From Gammaproteobacteria bacterium (GTDB lineage: Bacteria; Pseudomonadota; Gammaproteobacteria; Pseudomonadales; Azotimanducaceae): a stretch of 6,277 bases of DNA. The translations under genes were made by a program, and so were the position numbers. Below, piece by piece: positions 1 to 6,014 of this stretch; within the stretch, counting starts at the first letter, position 1, and the number at the start of each line of letters is the position of its first letter. The notes below the pieces were generated by a model. The model did not search any database. It was not told the origin of the DNA and saw nothing but the letters and a program-made list of their open reading frames with translations. The stretch spans positions 1 through 6,277 of the forward strand of contig PBQQ01000006.1 in assembly GCA_002725095.1 (NCBI GenBank). Direction: 5' to 3'.

Positions 1-2
1 TT

Positions 3-374
3 TTCTGCCAAGGCGCTGCATTATTGATCTTTGGTACCGCCGCGAGTGTTGAGCTTTCAATCCTCGCCGCATGTCTGTACGGATTTGGCTATGCCGGCAT
101 GTCGCCATTACGCACGTTCGCCATATCCACGGCGCTCGGTAGCCAGACCTTCGGTATGGCTACCGGCGCATTGCGCTTTGTGGAACTGCCGTTCTTGCTG
201 TCCGCCTCGCCGCTGGCGGCCTACATCTACGACACCACAGGTAATTATCAAATCGCTTTTTTGATTCTAGTGGGTCTAATCGGCGTTGCCAGTATCGCCC
301 CTTTCTTTATTGTTTCGGGTGGGGCCAGAGCAAGACGCGCACGCATTCAGCCCGCAAACGCCAAAGAATTCTGA
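3..374 (+). CDS. MFS transporter, C-terminal part (5' end outside the window)
   Basis: This reading frame is open from the left edge to a TGA at 372-374, leaving 123 residues of a longer protein. An in-frame TTG at 24 is not a credible start because the frame continues upstream. The residues are strongly hydrophobic and form about four membrane helices, fitting the last four of a 12-helix major facilitator. The layout GFGYAGMSPLR, then FGMATGALRFVELPF, then SPLAAYIYDTTGNYQIAF, resembles the C-terminal half of monocarboxylate/oxalate-formate type MFS carriers, where a conserved Pro in one helix and a D-x-TG-x-Y-x-x-AF loop precede the last helix. The tail is a short basic cytoplasmic segment (ARARRAR). 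The substrate cannot be read from this part. The neighbouring ligase and CoA-transferase genes make a carboxylate plausible (inference). Its stop lies one base from the stop of the opposing CoA-transferase gene. Confidence 0.85.
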   Translation, partial: FCQGAALLIFGTAASVELSILAACLYGFGYAGMSPLRTFAISTALGSQTFGMATGALRFVELPFLLSASPLAAYIYDTTGNYQIAFLILVGLIGVASIAPFFIVSGGARARRARIQPANAKEF

Positions 375-375
375 G

Positions 376-1593
376 CTAGCCCTTTTCAATCACGCCTGCA
401 TCGATCAATTGCTGTCGTCGTTGCTCGTTGTAGCCCAACTCTTCTAACACTTCCGCATTGTGCTCCCCCAAGCCCGGGGCATGGCGCCGAATCGCCGCCG
501 GCGTTTGATCAAATAGCGCGGCGGGGCGAGGCTGACGGATACGTCCCGCAATGGGATGCTCGTACTCGCCGAGCAAACCGTTGGCTTCAATCTGCGGGTG
601 CGTAAGCACGTCTTCGCGACTTAGCACCGGCGCACAAGGCACGCCTTGGGCATCTAACTGCGCCAACCAAAACTCGGAGCTGTTGGTGGCCAGAACCTCT
701 GCGGTCATCTCTATCCGCAAGGTGGCGTTTACCGCTCGATCATTCACGGTCAAAAAACGCTCATCTTCTATCCATTGCTGACGATCTAACGCCTTACACA
801 GGCCTTCCCATTCAACGTTACTCACAGCACCTGCAGTGATGTATCCATCCTCGGTCGCAAAAATTAGGTCGGGCGACAGTTGCGCGCGCTGAGCCTTGAC
901 CTCGCGCCCAACGAGGGTCATACCGGACATGCCCTCCGGCCAAAGATAAGACACCATAGTGTCGAGCATGGCTAACTTTACATGTTGGCCCTTGCGCGTC
1001 CGTTCACGGGCAAACAGCGCTGCGGTAATGGCCTGAGCTGCCGTGACCGCGGTAGTTTTGTCGGGAATGATCGTGCGAATCATTTTTGGCCGCCCGGTCT
1101 GGCCATCAGCTTGTATCGCGGCTAACCCTGACAACGCTTGAATCACCGGGTCATAGACCCGTTGATGCGCAAAAGGCCCAGCATCACCAAAACCACTGAT
1201 GGAAACGTAGATGATGTCATCGCGCAGCGCTCGAACCGCCTCCTCGCCAAAGCCCATACGCTCGATTGTGCCCGGACGAAAGTTCTGCACCAGCACATCG
1301 GCGGTACGGAGCAAATCTCGGAGGATCTCAGCACCCTCAGGGGTCTTGAGATTCAGCGCCATGCCGCGCTTGGATCGATTGGATGAAATAAAGGTGGACG
1401 TAATACCCGAGCGATTCGGCCCGGCACCCCGCACTAAATCGCCTGCTAACGATTCAACTTTAATGACGTCCGCACCCTGATCAGCGAGCATCATAGTGGC
1501 CACTGGCCCAGATATCATTGACGTTAAATCAATGACCCTAATACCCGACAACGGGCCTTCGGACGAGTCGTCTACTTCACGTATTTCAGTCAT
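376..1593 (-). CDS. CaiB/BaiF family (class III) CoA-transferase
   Basis: The 405-residue protein has the usual length for class III CoA-transferases (about 380-430). The N-terminal signature is clear: GPLSGIRVIDLT, then the Rossmann-type start ADQGADVIKVE (residues 37-47), then NRSKRGMALNLKTPEG (72-87) and LVQNFRPGTIERMG (101-114). The conserved Asp that forms the acyl-anhydride intermediate in this family is most likely D148 in the segment YDPVIQALSG. The C-terminal part carries GVPCAPVLS and the THPQI motif near 331-335. Members transfer CoA between carboxylic acids (formyl-CoA/oxalate, carnitine, bile acid, benzylsuccinate) or epimerise alpha-methylacyl-CoA; the sequence alone does not decide which. 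The start ATG overlaps the stop of the upstream ligase gene as ATGA, with GAAGG seven bases ahead, so translation is probably coupled. The product is expected to be a cytoplasmic interlocked dimer (family knowledge). Confidence 0.93.
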   Translation of the reverse strand: MTEIREVDDSSEGPLSGIRVIDLTSMISGPVATMMLADQGADVIKVESLAGDLVRGAGPNRSGITSTFISSNRSKRGMALNLKTPEGAEILRDLLRTADVLVQNFRPGTIERMGFGEEAVRALRDDIIYVSISGFGDAGPFAHQRVYDPVIQALSGLAAIQADGQTGRPKMIRTIIPDKTTAVTAAQAITAALFARERTRKGQHVKLAMLDTMVSYLWPEGMSGMTLVGREVKAQRAQLSPDLIFATEDGYITAGAVSNVEWEGLCKALDRQQWIEDERFLTVNDRAVNATLRIEMTAEVLATNSSEFWLAQLDAQGVPCAPVLSREDVLTHPQIEANGLLGEYEHPIAGRIRQPRPAALFDQTPAAIRRHAPGLGEHNAEVLEELGYNEQRRQQLIDAGVIEKG

Positions 1594-3203
1594 GCGAACG
1601 CCTTCATCGCTTCAGCCTTAGCCCACTTGTAGTCGGCCTTACCATTTGGTGCTCGACGCACCTGTTCTACTAATAACACCTGTTTGGGTACTTTGTATCC
1701 CGCCAACTGCTCGCGACAGAAGTCGATGATGTCTTCCTGAGACGACGCGTTGCCCTCCATACAAGAGGCCACCGCGATAATCCGTTCACCAAAACGCTCA
1801 TCGGGCACGCTCACCACCAGACAATCATGCACCGGCGTAAACCGCTTAACCGCTTCTTCAACTTCTTCGGGAAAAACTTTCTCACCCGCGGTATTAATGC
1901 ACGCACTGCCGCGACCGAGCAATGTAATGGAGCCGTCTGCTTCGACCGTGGCGTAGTCGCCAGGAAAACTGTAACGGACGCCGTCGATTTCACGAAATGT
2001 TGCAGCGGATTTCTCCGCATCTTTGTAATAACCGAGTGGCACAAGCCCCGAGGTCGCAATCTTGCCCATCTCCCCTGAACCCGGCTCAACAGCGCGATCG
2101 TCATCAGTAATCACCCGCACCCCTTCGCTGAGCTCAAACTTTGCAGTTGCACTGATGCCTTCGCGGGTCGTAATGGAACTGCCCATACCGCCTTCGGTTG
2201 ATCCCATGATGTCGGCTAAAACCATGTCATGGTGTGCAAGCAGGCCCTGTTTGGTCTCCATACTCCACATGACCCCACTGGACCCAATTTGCTTAAGGCT
2301 GCTGATGTCATAGGGCGTGCCGCGACGTTTAGCGCCATCCAGGGCATTAAGTATTGGCCGTGCAAACGCGTCGCCAACAATAATGAGATCGGTAACTCGG
2401 TATTCCTCGACCATGCCCAATAATCGATCGGGATCCATACCCAGTTTCGATGTGGTGACTACTGTACCGCCGAGTAACATCGGCAAAAAACTGCCAAGCC
2501 ACATACCAGTACCGTGCATCAGCGGACAACCCGGCAGACTCACGGGCGGCTGTTCAATACGCTGCAGGTAATCTGCGAATTCACTCATGGACGCAGGCGG
2601 CTCCATCTCACGGCCAGCAGCACCCGAGGCAATAAAGTACTGGGTAAAACTGCCTATCGGATACATAACACCTTTTGGCATACCGGTAGTGCCGCCGGTA
2701 TACAGCATGTATACGCCGTCCGGATTTTGTGACTGCCGAGCCATCGGCGGGTTATCTCGCACCGCTCGTTCGTAATCGACCGCCCCCTTCAACAGCGCTT
2801 CGGTACCATCATCTATCTGCACCAACAACTTAACTTTTGGTAAGCGCTCACGTATTTCCCAAATACGCATGGCGTAGCACGACTGAAAAAAAACTACCTC
2901 GGCATCTGCGTTGTCCAGCAGATAAACCAGTTCGTCGGCTTTGTAGCGGTAATTGACGTTTATCGGACAGCCACCGACCTTGAAAACACCAAATTGCGCT
3001 TCCTGATATTCGTTCGAATTATGCAGATACAATCCAACTTTCGAGTCGGCACCAATACCATGCGCGTGCAACAACCCCGCAATCGACGACGCTCGACGCT
3101 CAAAACTCTCCCAACTCAGCGAACGACCATCGGCGATGGTGGCTGTTCGATTAGGGAAACAGTCCGCTACAGTTTCCATCGCAGTCGCAAAGTGAAAATC
3201 CAT
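1590..3203 (-). CDS. AMP-forming acyl-CoA synthetase, FadD19-like (ANL superfamily)
   Basis: This 537-residue enzyme should activate a carboxylic acid via an acyl-adenylate to an acyl-CoA. Visible motifs, in order, are the phosphate loop YTGGTTGMPKGVM (168-180), PLMHGTGMW (227-235), VGDAFARP (276-283), the adenine-binding GSTEGGMGSS (334-343), YSFPGDYA with the ribose-binding Asp416 (411-418), GRGSACINTAGEKVFPEEVE (430-449), and the C-terminal catalytic Lys522 in PNGKADYKWAK. The GRGS..IN..GEKV.PEEVE and GK.DY.WAK elements match my memory of mycobacterial FadD19-type steroid side-chain ligases rather than typical long-chain FadD, so a bulky or branched acid is a reasonable guess; the substrate is not proven. 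The hinge position (R+2), usually Asp or Lys, is Ser433. The start ATG has AGGAGG five bases upstream. It is the first gene of a two-gene operon with the CoA-transferase. Confidence 0.93.
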   Translation of the reverse strand: MDFHFATAMETVADCFPNRTATIADGRSLSWESFERRASSIAGLLHAHGIGADSKVGLYLHNSNEYQEAQFGVFKVGGCPINVNYRYKADELVYLLDNADAEVVFFQSCYAMRIWEIRERLPKVKLLVQIDDGTEALLKGAVDYERAVRDNPPMARQSQNPDGVYMLYTGGTTGMPKGVMYPIGSFTQYFIASGAAGREMEPPASMSEFADYLQRIEQPPVSLPGCPLMHGTGMWLGSFLPMLLGGTVVTTSKLGMDPDRLLGMVEEYRVTDLIIVGDAFARPILNALDGAKRRGTPYDISSLKQIGSSGVMWSMETKQGLLAHHDMVLADIMGSTEGGMGSSITTREGISATAKFELSEGVRVITDDDRAVEPGSGEMGKIATSGLVPLGYYKDAEKSAATFREIDGVRYSFPGDYATVEADGSITLLGRGSACINTAGEKVFPEEVEEAVKRFTPVHDCLVVSVPDERFGERIIAVASCMEGNASSQEDIIDFCREQLAGYKVPKQVLLVEQVRRAPNGKADYKWAKAEAMKAFA

Positions 3204-3208
3204 TAGAG

Positions 3209-3214
3209 CCTCCT
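3209..3214 (-). promoter_or_regulatory. Strong ribosome binding site of the acyl-CoA synthetase gene
   Basis: On the minus strand the sequence reads AGGAGG followed by five bases and ATG at 3203. This is a full consensus Shine-Dalgarno site at a good distance. It fixes the start of the ligase and suggests efficient translation of the first operon gene. Confidence 0.85.
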
Positions 3215-3231
3215 ACCCTGTCAGTCCAACT

Positions 3232-3259
3232 AATTTAGTGCACTGAACGAAGATTTCAA
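3232..3259 (-). promoter_or_regulatory. Candidate sigma-70 promoter of the ligase/CoA-transferase operon
   Basis: On the minus strand, TTGAAA (3259-3254, five of six matches to TTGACA) is followed by a 16-base spacer and TAAATT (3237-3232, four of six matches to TATAAT). Transcription would start roughly 20 bases before the AGGAGG site, leaving a short leader. The palindrome AGTGCACT (3237-3244) lies in the spacer next to the -10 element, where a repressor could act. The motif matches are by eye only. Confidence 0.4.
3237..3244. promoter_or_regulatory. Palindrome AGTGCACT, possible operator
   Basis: This is a perfect 8-base palindrome. The surrounding 12 bases (TTAGTGCACTGA) are symmetric apart from one mismatched pair. 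It sits between the -35 and -10 elements of the candidate ligase promoter, a usual place for a repressor site. An 8-base palindrome can occur by chance, and no regulator gene is present in the window. Confidence 0.22.
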
Positions 3260-3482
3260 ACACAAGAGCGATAATTCTTAGCGACACGATGAACCGCGCT
3301 CGCCAAACTTTGGTTAATTCAACCACAGCTGATCCGTATAGAGCCCATTCAAAGTCCATAAACGCTTGTCCCGTGCGCTATTTTCCACGATGTGAGTTGG
3401 CACGGCTTTTGTATCGAATGCCTTCTAAACGCTGCGCTTATGTCACAGGTCGACTGAGCGCTCACCATGGAAACAAGGCACA

Positions 3483-3668
3483 ATGAAAGACAACTTGGGG
3501 CTCTCTCGGCTGGCTTACCCTAGGGCCACCCTTATTACTTTCGTCGGCTTATCGCTGTTGGTCCTGTCGGTGGGCATCTGCGCTAACACGCAAATGCAAT
3601 CGTTCACTGCGTCCGAGCTCCTCAACAGCGCCAGTCTGCTGGCGCAACTTGAGTCGACATTCAGCTAA
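3483..3668 (+). CDS. Hypothetical small single-span membrane protein (61 aa)
   Basis: I do not recognise a family. The 61 residues contain a short basic N-terminus (KDNLGLSRLAYPR), one clear hydrophobic span at about 15-34 (ATLITFVGLSLLVLSVGICA), and a mildly amphipathic tail rich in Ser and Leu. The hydrophobic segment flanked by Arg on the N-side would fit an inner-membrane protein with a cytoplasmic N-terminus, or an uncleaved signal anchor. A weak AAGG lies four bases before the ATG. The stop is 23 bases before the PspC-domain gene on the same strand, so the two could be co-transcribed, much as small PspB accompanies PspC; however, it lacks PspB sequence features. The frame is short enough to occur by chance, so it remains tentative. 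Confidence 0.4.
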   Translation: MKDNLGLSRLAYPRATLITFVGLSLLVLSVGICANTQMQSFTASELLNSASLLAQLESTFS

Positions 3669-3680
3669 TATTTACCGCCT

Positions 3681-3685
3681 AGGAG
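3681..3685 (+). promoter_or_regulatory. Ribosome binding site that sets the GTG start of the PspC-domain gene
   Basis: AGGAG lies six bases before the GTG at 3692. There is no ATG in this frame near the start of the domain, so this site decides the GTG start. Confidence 0.75.
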
Positions 3686-3691
3686 AAGATC

Positions 3692-3931
3692 GTGGCAAAA
3701 CCATTCAAACAATTGCGCAAGCACCTGCACTTGGACCGCAACCACGCTTGGTTATTTGGGGTCTGCGCCGGCTTGGCAAATTACTGTCGCACCGATCCCG
3801 CAATCGTACGCGTAGCGGCTGTGGTGAGTGGCTTATTTATGACCAAGCTGACCATCGCAATTTACCTCGTTGCGTGGCTGATGCTCAACAATCGCTCCAG
3901 CGATCACGCGGATATCGACCCTATGAAATAG
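3692..3931 (+). CDS. Stand-alone PspC-domain membrane protein (79 aa)
   Basis: The 79-residue product is almost entirely one PspC domain. It has a basic N-terminus (KPFKQLRKHLHLDR), the domain signature GVCAGLANYCRTDPAIVRV (23-41), and one long hydrophobic span at about 41-65 ending in AIYLVAWLML. PspC domains are inner-membrane modules. In enterobacteria, full-length PspC (about 120 residues) with PspB senses envelope stress and recruits PspA; in other bacteria short PspC proteins occur without the rest of the psp operon. Here no pspA, pspB or pspF is visible, and the cytoplasmic C-terminal extension of enterobacterial PspC is absent: the protein stops soon after the membrane span with a short acidic tail. 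The start is GTG with a good AGGAG site. Whether it acts in envelope stress is inference from the domain only. Confidence 0.85.
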   Translation: MAKPFKQLRKHLHLDRNHAWLFGVCAGLANYCRTDPAIVRVAAVVSGLFMTKLTIAIYLVAWLMLNNRSSDHADIDPMK

Positions 3932-3957
3932 ATTAAGAAAGCGTCTAAAAACCAGTC

Positions 3958-3972
3958 ATCATGACACATGAT
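3958..3972. repeat. Perfect inverted repeat ATCATG-ACA-CATGAT
   Basis: Two perfect 6-base arms are separated by three bases, in the AT-rich gap about 43 bases before the reductase start. The symmetry suits a dimeric regulator site. It is too short and lacks a T-run, so it is unlikely to be a terminator for the PspC gene. Chance occurrence is possible. Confidence 0.3.
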
Positions 3973-4014
3973 TAAAAGAACACATTAACCGGCAAGCATT
4001 TTAAGCGAGAGATC

Positions 4015-4839
4015 ATGTCGATATATCAAGGCAAAAAAGCATTAATTACTGGAGCTTCTGCGGGCATAGGCTATGCCTTATCTGAAGAGTTAGCAAAAAG
4101 AGGATCCGAGGTCATAATTACGGCAAGAAGGCGAGACAGACTCGATGAGCTGGCTGAAAAAATTGCGCATGCCGGAGGCAAGGCTCACATTTTTGTTGAA
4201 GATTTATCTCTGCCTGAATCCGGAAAAAAATTATACGACCAAATCAAGTCCGCCGGCTTACAGGTGGATATTCTCATCAATAATGCGGGTTACGGCCGTT
4301 GGGGAGATCTGACCAGCCACGAACGAGATGACTATGCAAAAATGTTGCAGCTCAATGTCACGACCCTTACCGATCTATGCCATTTATACCTTCCGGATAT
4401 GGTGGCTCAAGGTGGTGGAGGGATTATTAACGTCGGATCAATGGCCTCGCTTTCACCGATTCCATACGCCAGCGTTTATTCCTCTTCTAAGGCCTATGTT
4501 TTGATGTTTTCAGAGGCCATTCGCTACGAGTATCAAGATCAGGGCGTAAATATAACGGCTCTTTTGCCCGGAGGCACCGAGTCAGAATTTGCACGCGTTG
4601 CCACAGAAAAGTCAGAAAAACTGACGAAAAGACATCAAAAACGCGATGACGCCGCAGCGGGTGGCGCTCTACAGACCTCTTTAGAAGTTGCTATCGAATG
4701 TCTGGAAGGCTTTGAAAAAAACCAGCAGTACATTCTTTGCGGCAGCAGAAACCGCTTTTTATACAAGCTAACAAAACTCCTGTCGCGCAAACGCGTACTT
4801 GAGATGACAGGCGGTATGTTTAAAAAAATAGCGGGGTAG
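4015..4839 (+). CDS. Classical short-chain dehydrogenase/reductase (SDR)
   Basis: This 274-residue NAD(P)-dependent oxidoreductase carries the full classical SDR set: cofactor loop TGASAGIG (12-19), TARRRDRL (36-43), NNAG (89-92), Asn114 in LNV, and the Ser142/Tyr155/Lys159 catalytic residues (YSSSK) with Ser 13 residues before Tyr. The Arg-Arg after the second strand suggests NADPH preference (family rule). The usual PGxxxT stretch appears as LLPGGTESEF. Overall form resembles the COG0300 (DltE/YqjQ-like) group, whose substrates are mostly unknown. The C-terminus is unusually basic (KLTKLLSRKR, FKKIAG). Base composition stands out: four 60-base rows counted by hand are 38-45% GC, against about 58-65% in rows of neighbouring genes, and runs of seven A occur several times. 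That could mean recent transfer. The ribosome site is weak (GAGAG close to the ATG). Confidence 0.93.
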   Translation: MSIYQGKKALITGASAGIGYALSEELAKRGSEVIITARRRDRLDELAEKIAHAGGKAHIFVEDLSLPESGKKLYDQIKSAGLQVDILINNAGYGRWGDLTSHERDDYAKMLQLNVTTLTDLCHLYLPDMVAQGGGGIINVGSMASLSPIPYASVYSSSKAYVLMFSEAIRYEYQDQGVNITALLPGGTESEFARVATEKSEKLTKRHQKRDDAAAGGALQTSLEVAIECLEGFEKNQQYILCGSRNRFLYKLTKLLSRKRVLEMTGGMFKKIAG

Positions 4840-4881
4840 TTTTAGGGCTGTTGTTTACGCCGGCAACCCATGCATTGGAGG

Positions 4882-5271
4882 CTAGTCCGACTGATCCTGC
4901 CATTGTTTAAATGCGTCGAGTTCCTTGCGCACTTGGCCACTGACATAGCCGATTACCGCAGCATCATCCAGCAGACCCCAACCGAATAGAAAATCCGGCA
5001 GAGCATCCAGCGGGGCTACGAAATACAACAGAGCGGCCACCACCGAGACTAATGTGGCCGTCGAGACCTCTCGGTAATCACCTTGGGCGTATGCGGTTAC
5101 CAGGTCGATCAGCGTGCGCAATTGTTCTTGCACAGCTGCGAGGCTTGCACCACCACGCTTAATCATCTTTTGCGTGGCCTGTTTAGCTAACCTCTGCAAA
5201 CCCGCGGGCGACCTAACCACCTTGCCGGCGAGAGCCAAAAATCGCGCAAAACCGCCTGGCTGCTTGCTCAT
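4882..5271 (-). CDS. DUF1232 (YkvA-like) small membrane protein
   Basis: The 129-residue protein ends with a DUF1232 domain at about 73-118. The signature is LLYFVAPLDALPDFLFGWGLLDDAAVI, in two adjoining parts: YFVAPLDALPDF (83-94) and GLLDDAAVI (99-107). This motif defines the YkvA-type family, whose biochemical role is unknown; members are usually predicted to have one or two short membrane segments. The first 70 residues are basic and helical (GKVVRSPAGLQRLAKQATQKMIKR), with no signal peptide. The start ATG overlaps the amidotransferase stop as ATGA and only a weak GGCG precedes it, so its translation probably depends on ribosomes finishing the upstream gene. It is the last gene of the leftward operon; the stop is 42 bases from the stop of the convergent reductase. 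Confidence 0.88.
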   Translation of the reverse strand: MSKQPGGFARFLALAGKVVRSPAGLQRLAKQATQKMIKRGGASLAAVQEQLRTLIDLVTAYAQGDYREVSTATLVSVVAALLYFVAPLDALPDFLFGWGLLDDAAVIGYVSGQVRKELDAFKQWQDQSD

Positions 5272-6014
5272 CGCCGCGTCGCCGAAACACCGGTTACAAA
5301 GTCCAGTAGCCAGCGCGCAACCAGCAGTTCGTCTGTTCTCTTATTCATGCTCGCCATACCTTGCTGATATAAATTTTCTCCGAGCAGCTCGCGACGATGA
5401 TCGAGTAAACCCTGAGCATAAGATTTGGTGAACTCTGGATGACCTTGCACGGTGACCACTTGATCGCTCATGGTAAAACCTGCGATTGGACAAAATGCAT
5501 TGGTGGCGAATATCTCCGCGGCTTGGGGCAACTCTGCCACCTGATCTTTATGACTGGACAACAGGCTGAACTGCGATGCTGCGGATTCGCCCATCCAGCT
5601 GTGGCTGCGCACGATCGTGCTGGTATGCACACCAACAGCCCAACCCTCCGCGGCCGGCGCCACTCGACCACCAAAGTAGTGGGCCATGAGCTGATGACCA
5701 AAGCAAATACCTAAAATCTTCTTATCCGCCGCCAACGCTCGCTCAACAAAGCGCACTAACTCATTAATCCAGGGCGCGTCGTCGTAGACGCTGTCACGGC
5801 TGCCGGTGATAAAATAAGCATCGCAATCCACAATCGAGGGGAGCGCTTGTTGCACCGGGTAGTTGACGCATTCAAGACTCAAACTCGCGCGCTCTGGCAA
5901 CTGAGCACCGGCCTGCAACACCCGTTCAAACATCTGCGGATAATCGCCAAATTGCGGCTGGAACTTTTCTAAAACCGAGTCCGTCTGCAGAATACCAATG
6001 CGCAAGGTGCTCAT
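5268..6014 (-). CDS. Class I glutamine amidotransferase-like hydrolase
   Basis: The chosen ATG at 6014-6012 gives 248 residues and shares one base with the stop of the upstream glutamine-synthetase gene (TAATG). A longer frame from a TTG at 6047 would add 11 residues of no family character, so I reject it. Triad residues are Cys104 in GICFGHQ (102-108), with His192 and Glu194 in VQGHPEFT (189-196). The segment TGSRDSVYDDAPWI (70-83) is typical of stand-alone GMP-synthase-like amidotransferases (COG0518). Such proteins normally remove amide or gamma-glutamyl groups via a cysteine thioester. Directly after a GS-like gene, a plausible role is hydrolysis of a gamma-glutamyl intermediate, as for the PauD/PuuD step of polyamine breakdown. 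That is inference from context, and it is not of the PuuD (C26) sequence type as far as I can tell. Cytoplasmic; no signal peptide. Confidence 0.9.
   Translation of the reverse strand: MSTLRIGILQTDSVLEKFQPQFGDYPQMFERVLQAGAQLPERASLSLECVNYPVQQALPSIVDCDAYFITGSRDSVYDDAPWINELVRFVERALAADKKILGICFGHQLMAHYFGGRVAPAAEGWAVGVHTSTIVRSHSWMGESAASQFSLLSSHKDQVAELPQAAEIFATNAFCPIAGFTMSDQVVTVQGHPEFTKSYAQGLLDHRRELLGENLYQQGMASMNKRTDELLVARWLLDFVTGVSATRR

Larger units (their letters stand above)
3215..3482. other. Intergenic region between divergent transcription units
   Basis: This stretch separates the leftward ligase operon from the rightward small-protein genes. The left end holds the candidate ligase promoter and palindrome. 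A 65-codon frame from ATG 3289 to a TGA at 3484-3486 crosses it, but it has no ribosome site, no hydrophobic segment and no recognisable domain, so I do not call it. A short inverted repeat, TGGTT-AATTC-AACCA, lies at 3311-3325. I found no convincing sigma-70 promoter pointing right and no RNA gene. If the 61-residue frame at 3483 is not a gene, the gene-free stretch extends to 3691. Confidence 0.6.

Noticed and set aside
1138..1480. Opposite-strand frames of 82 and 89 codons within the CoA-transferase gene
   Set aside because: They are antisense to highly conserved CoA-transferase motifs and show no domain or ribosome site.
1811..2104. 97-codon minus-strand frame within the ligase gene
   Set aside because: It is out of frame with the conserved A7/A8 ligase motifs and has no family features.
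3311..3325. Inverted repeat TGGTT-AATTC-AACCA in the intergenic region
   Set aside because: Five-base arms are common by chance, and there is no promoter or gene start placed to make it meaningful.
3289..3486. 65-codon plus-strand frame in the intergenic region, overlapping the next frame as ATGA
   Set aside because: It has no ribosome site, no hydrophobic or domain signature, and an amino-acid mix typical of translated non-coding DNA. The ATGA overlap alone is weak support.
3649..3936. 95-codon plus-strand frame over the PspC gene
   Set aside because: It lies in another frame over the PspC domain, which is clearly coding with its own AGGAG site. Its residues are Arg-rich with no domain.
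4845..4869. Imperfect stem (GGGCTGTT with GGCAACCC) between the convergent reductase and DUF1232 genes, considered as a terminator
   Set aside because: It has a mismatch and two G-U pairs, and no T-run follows on either strand, so it does not meet the pattern of an intrinsic terminator.
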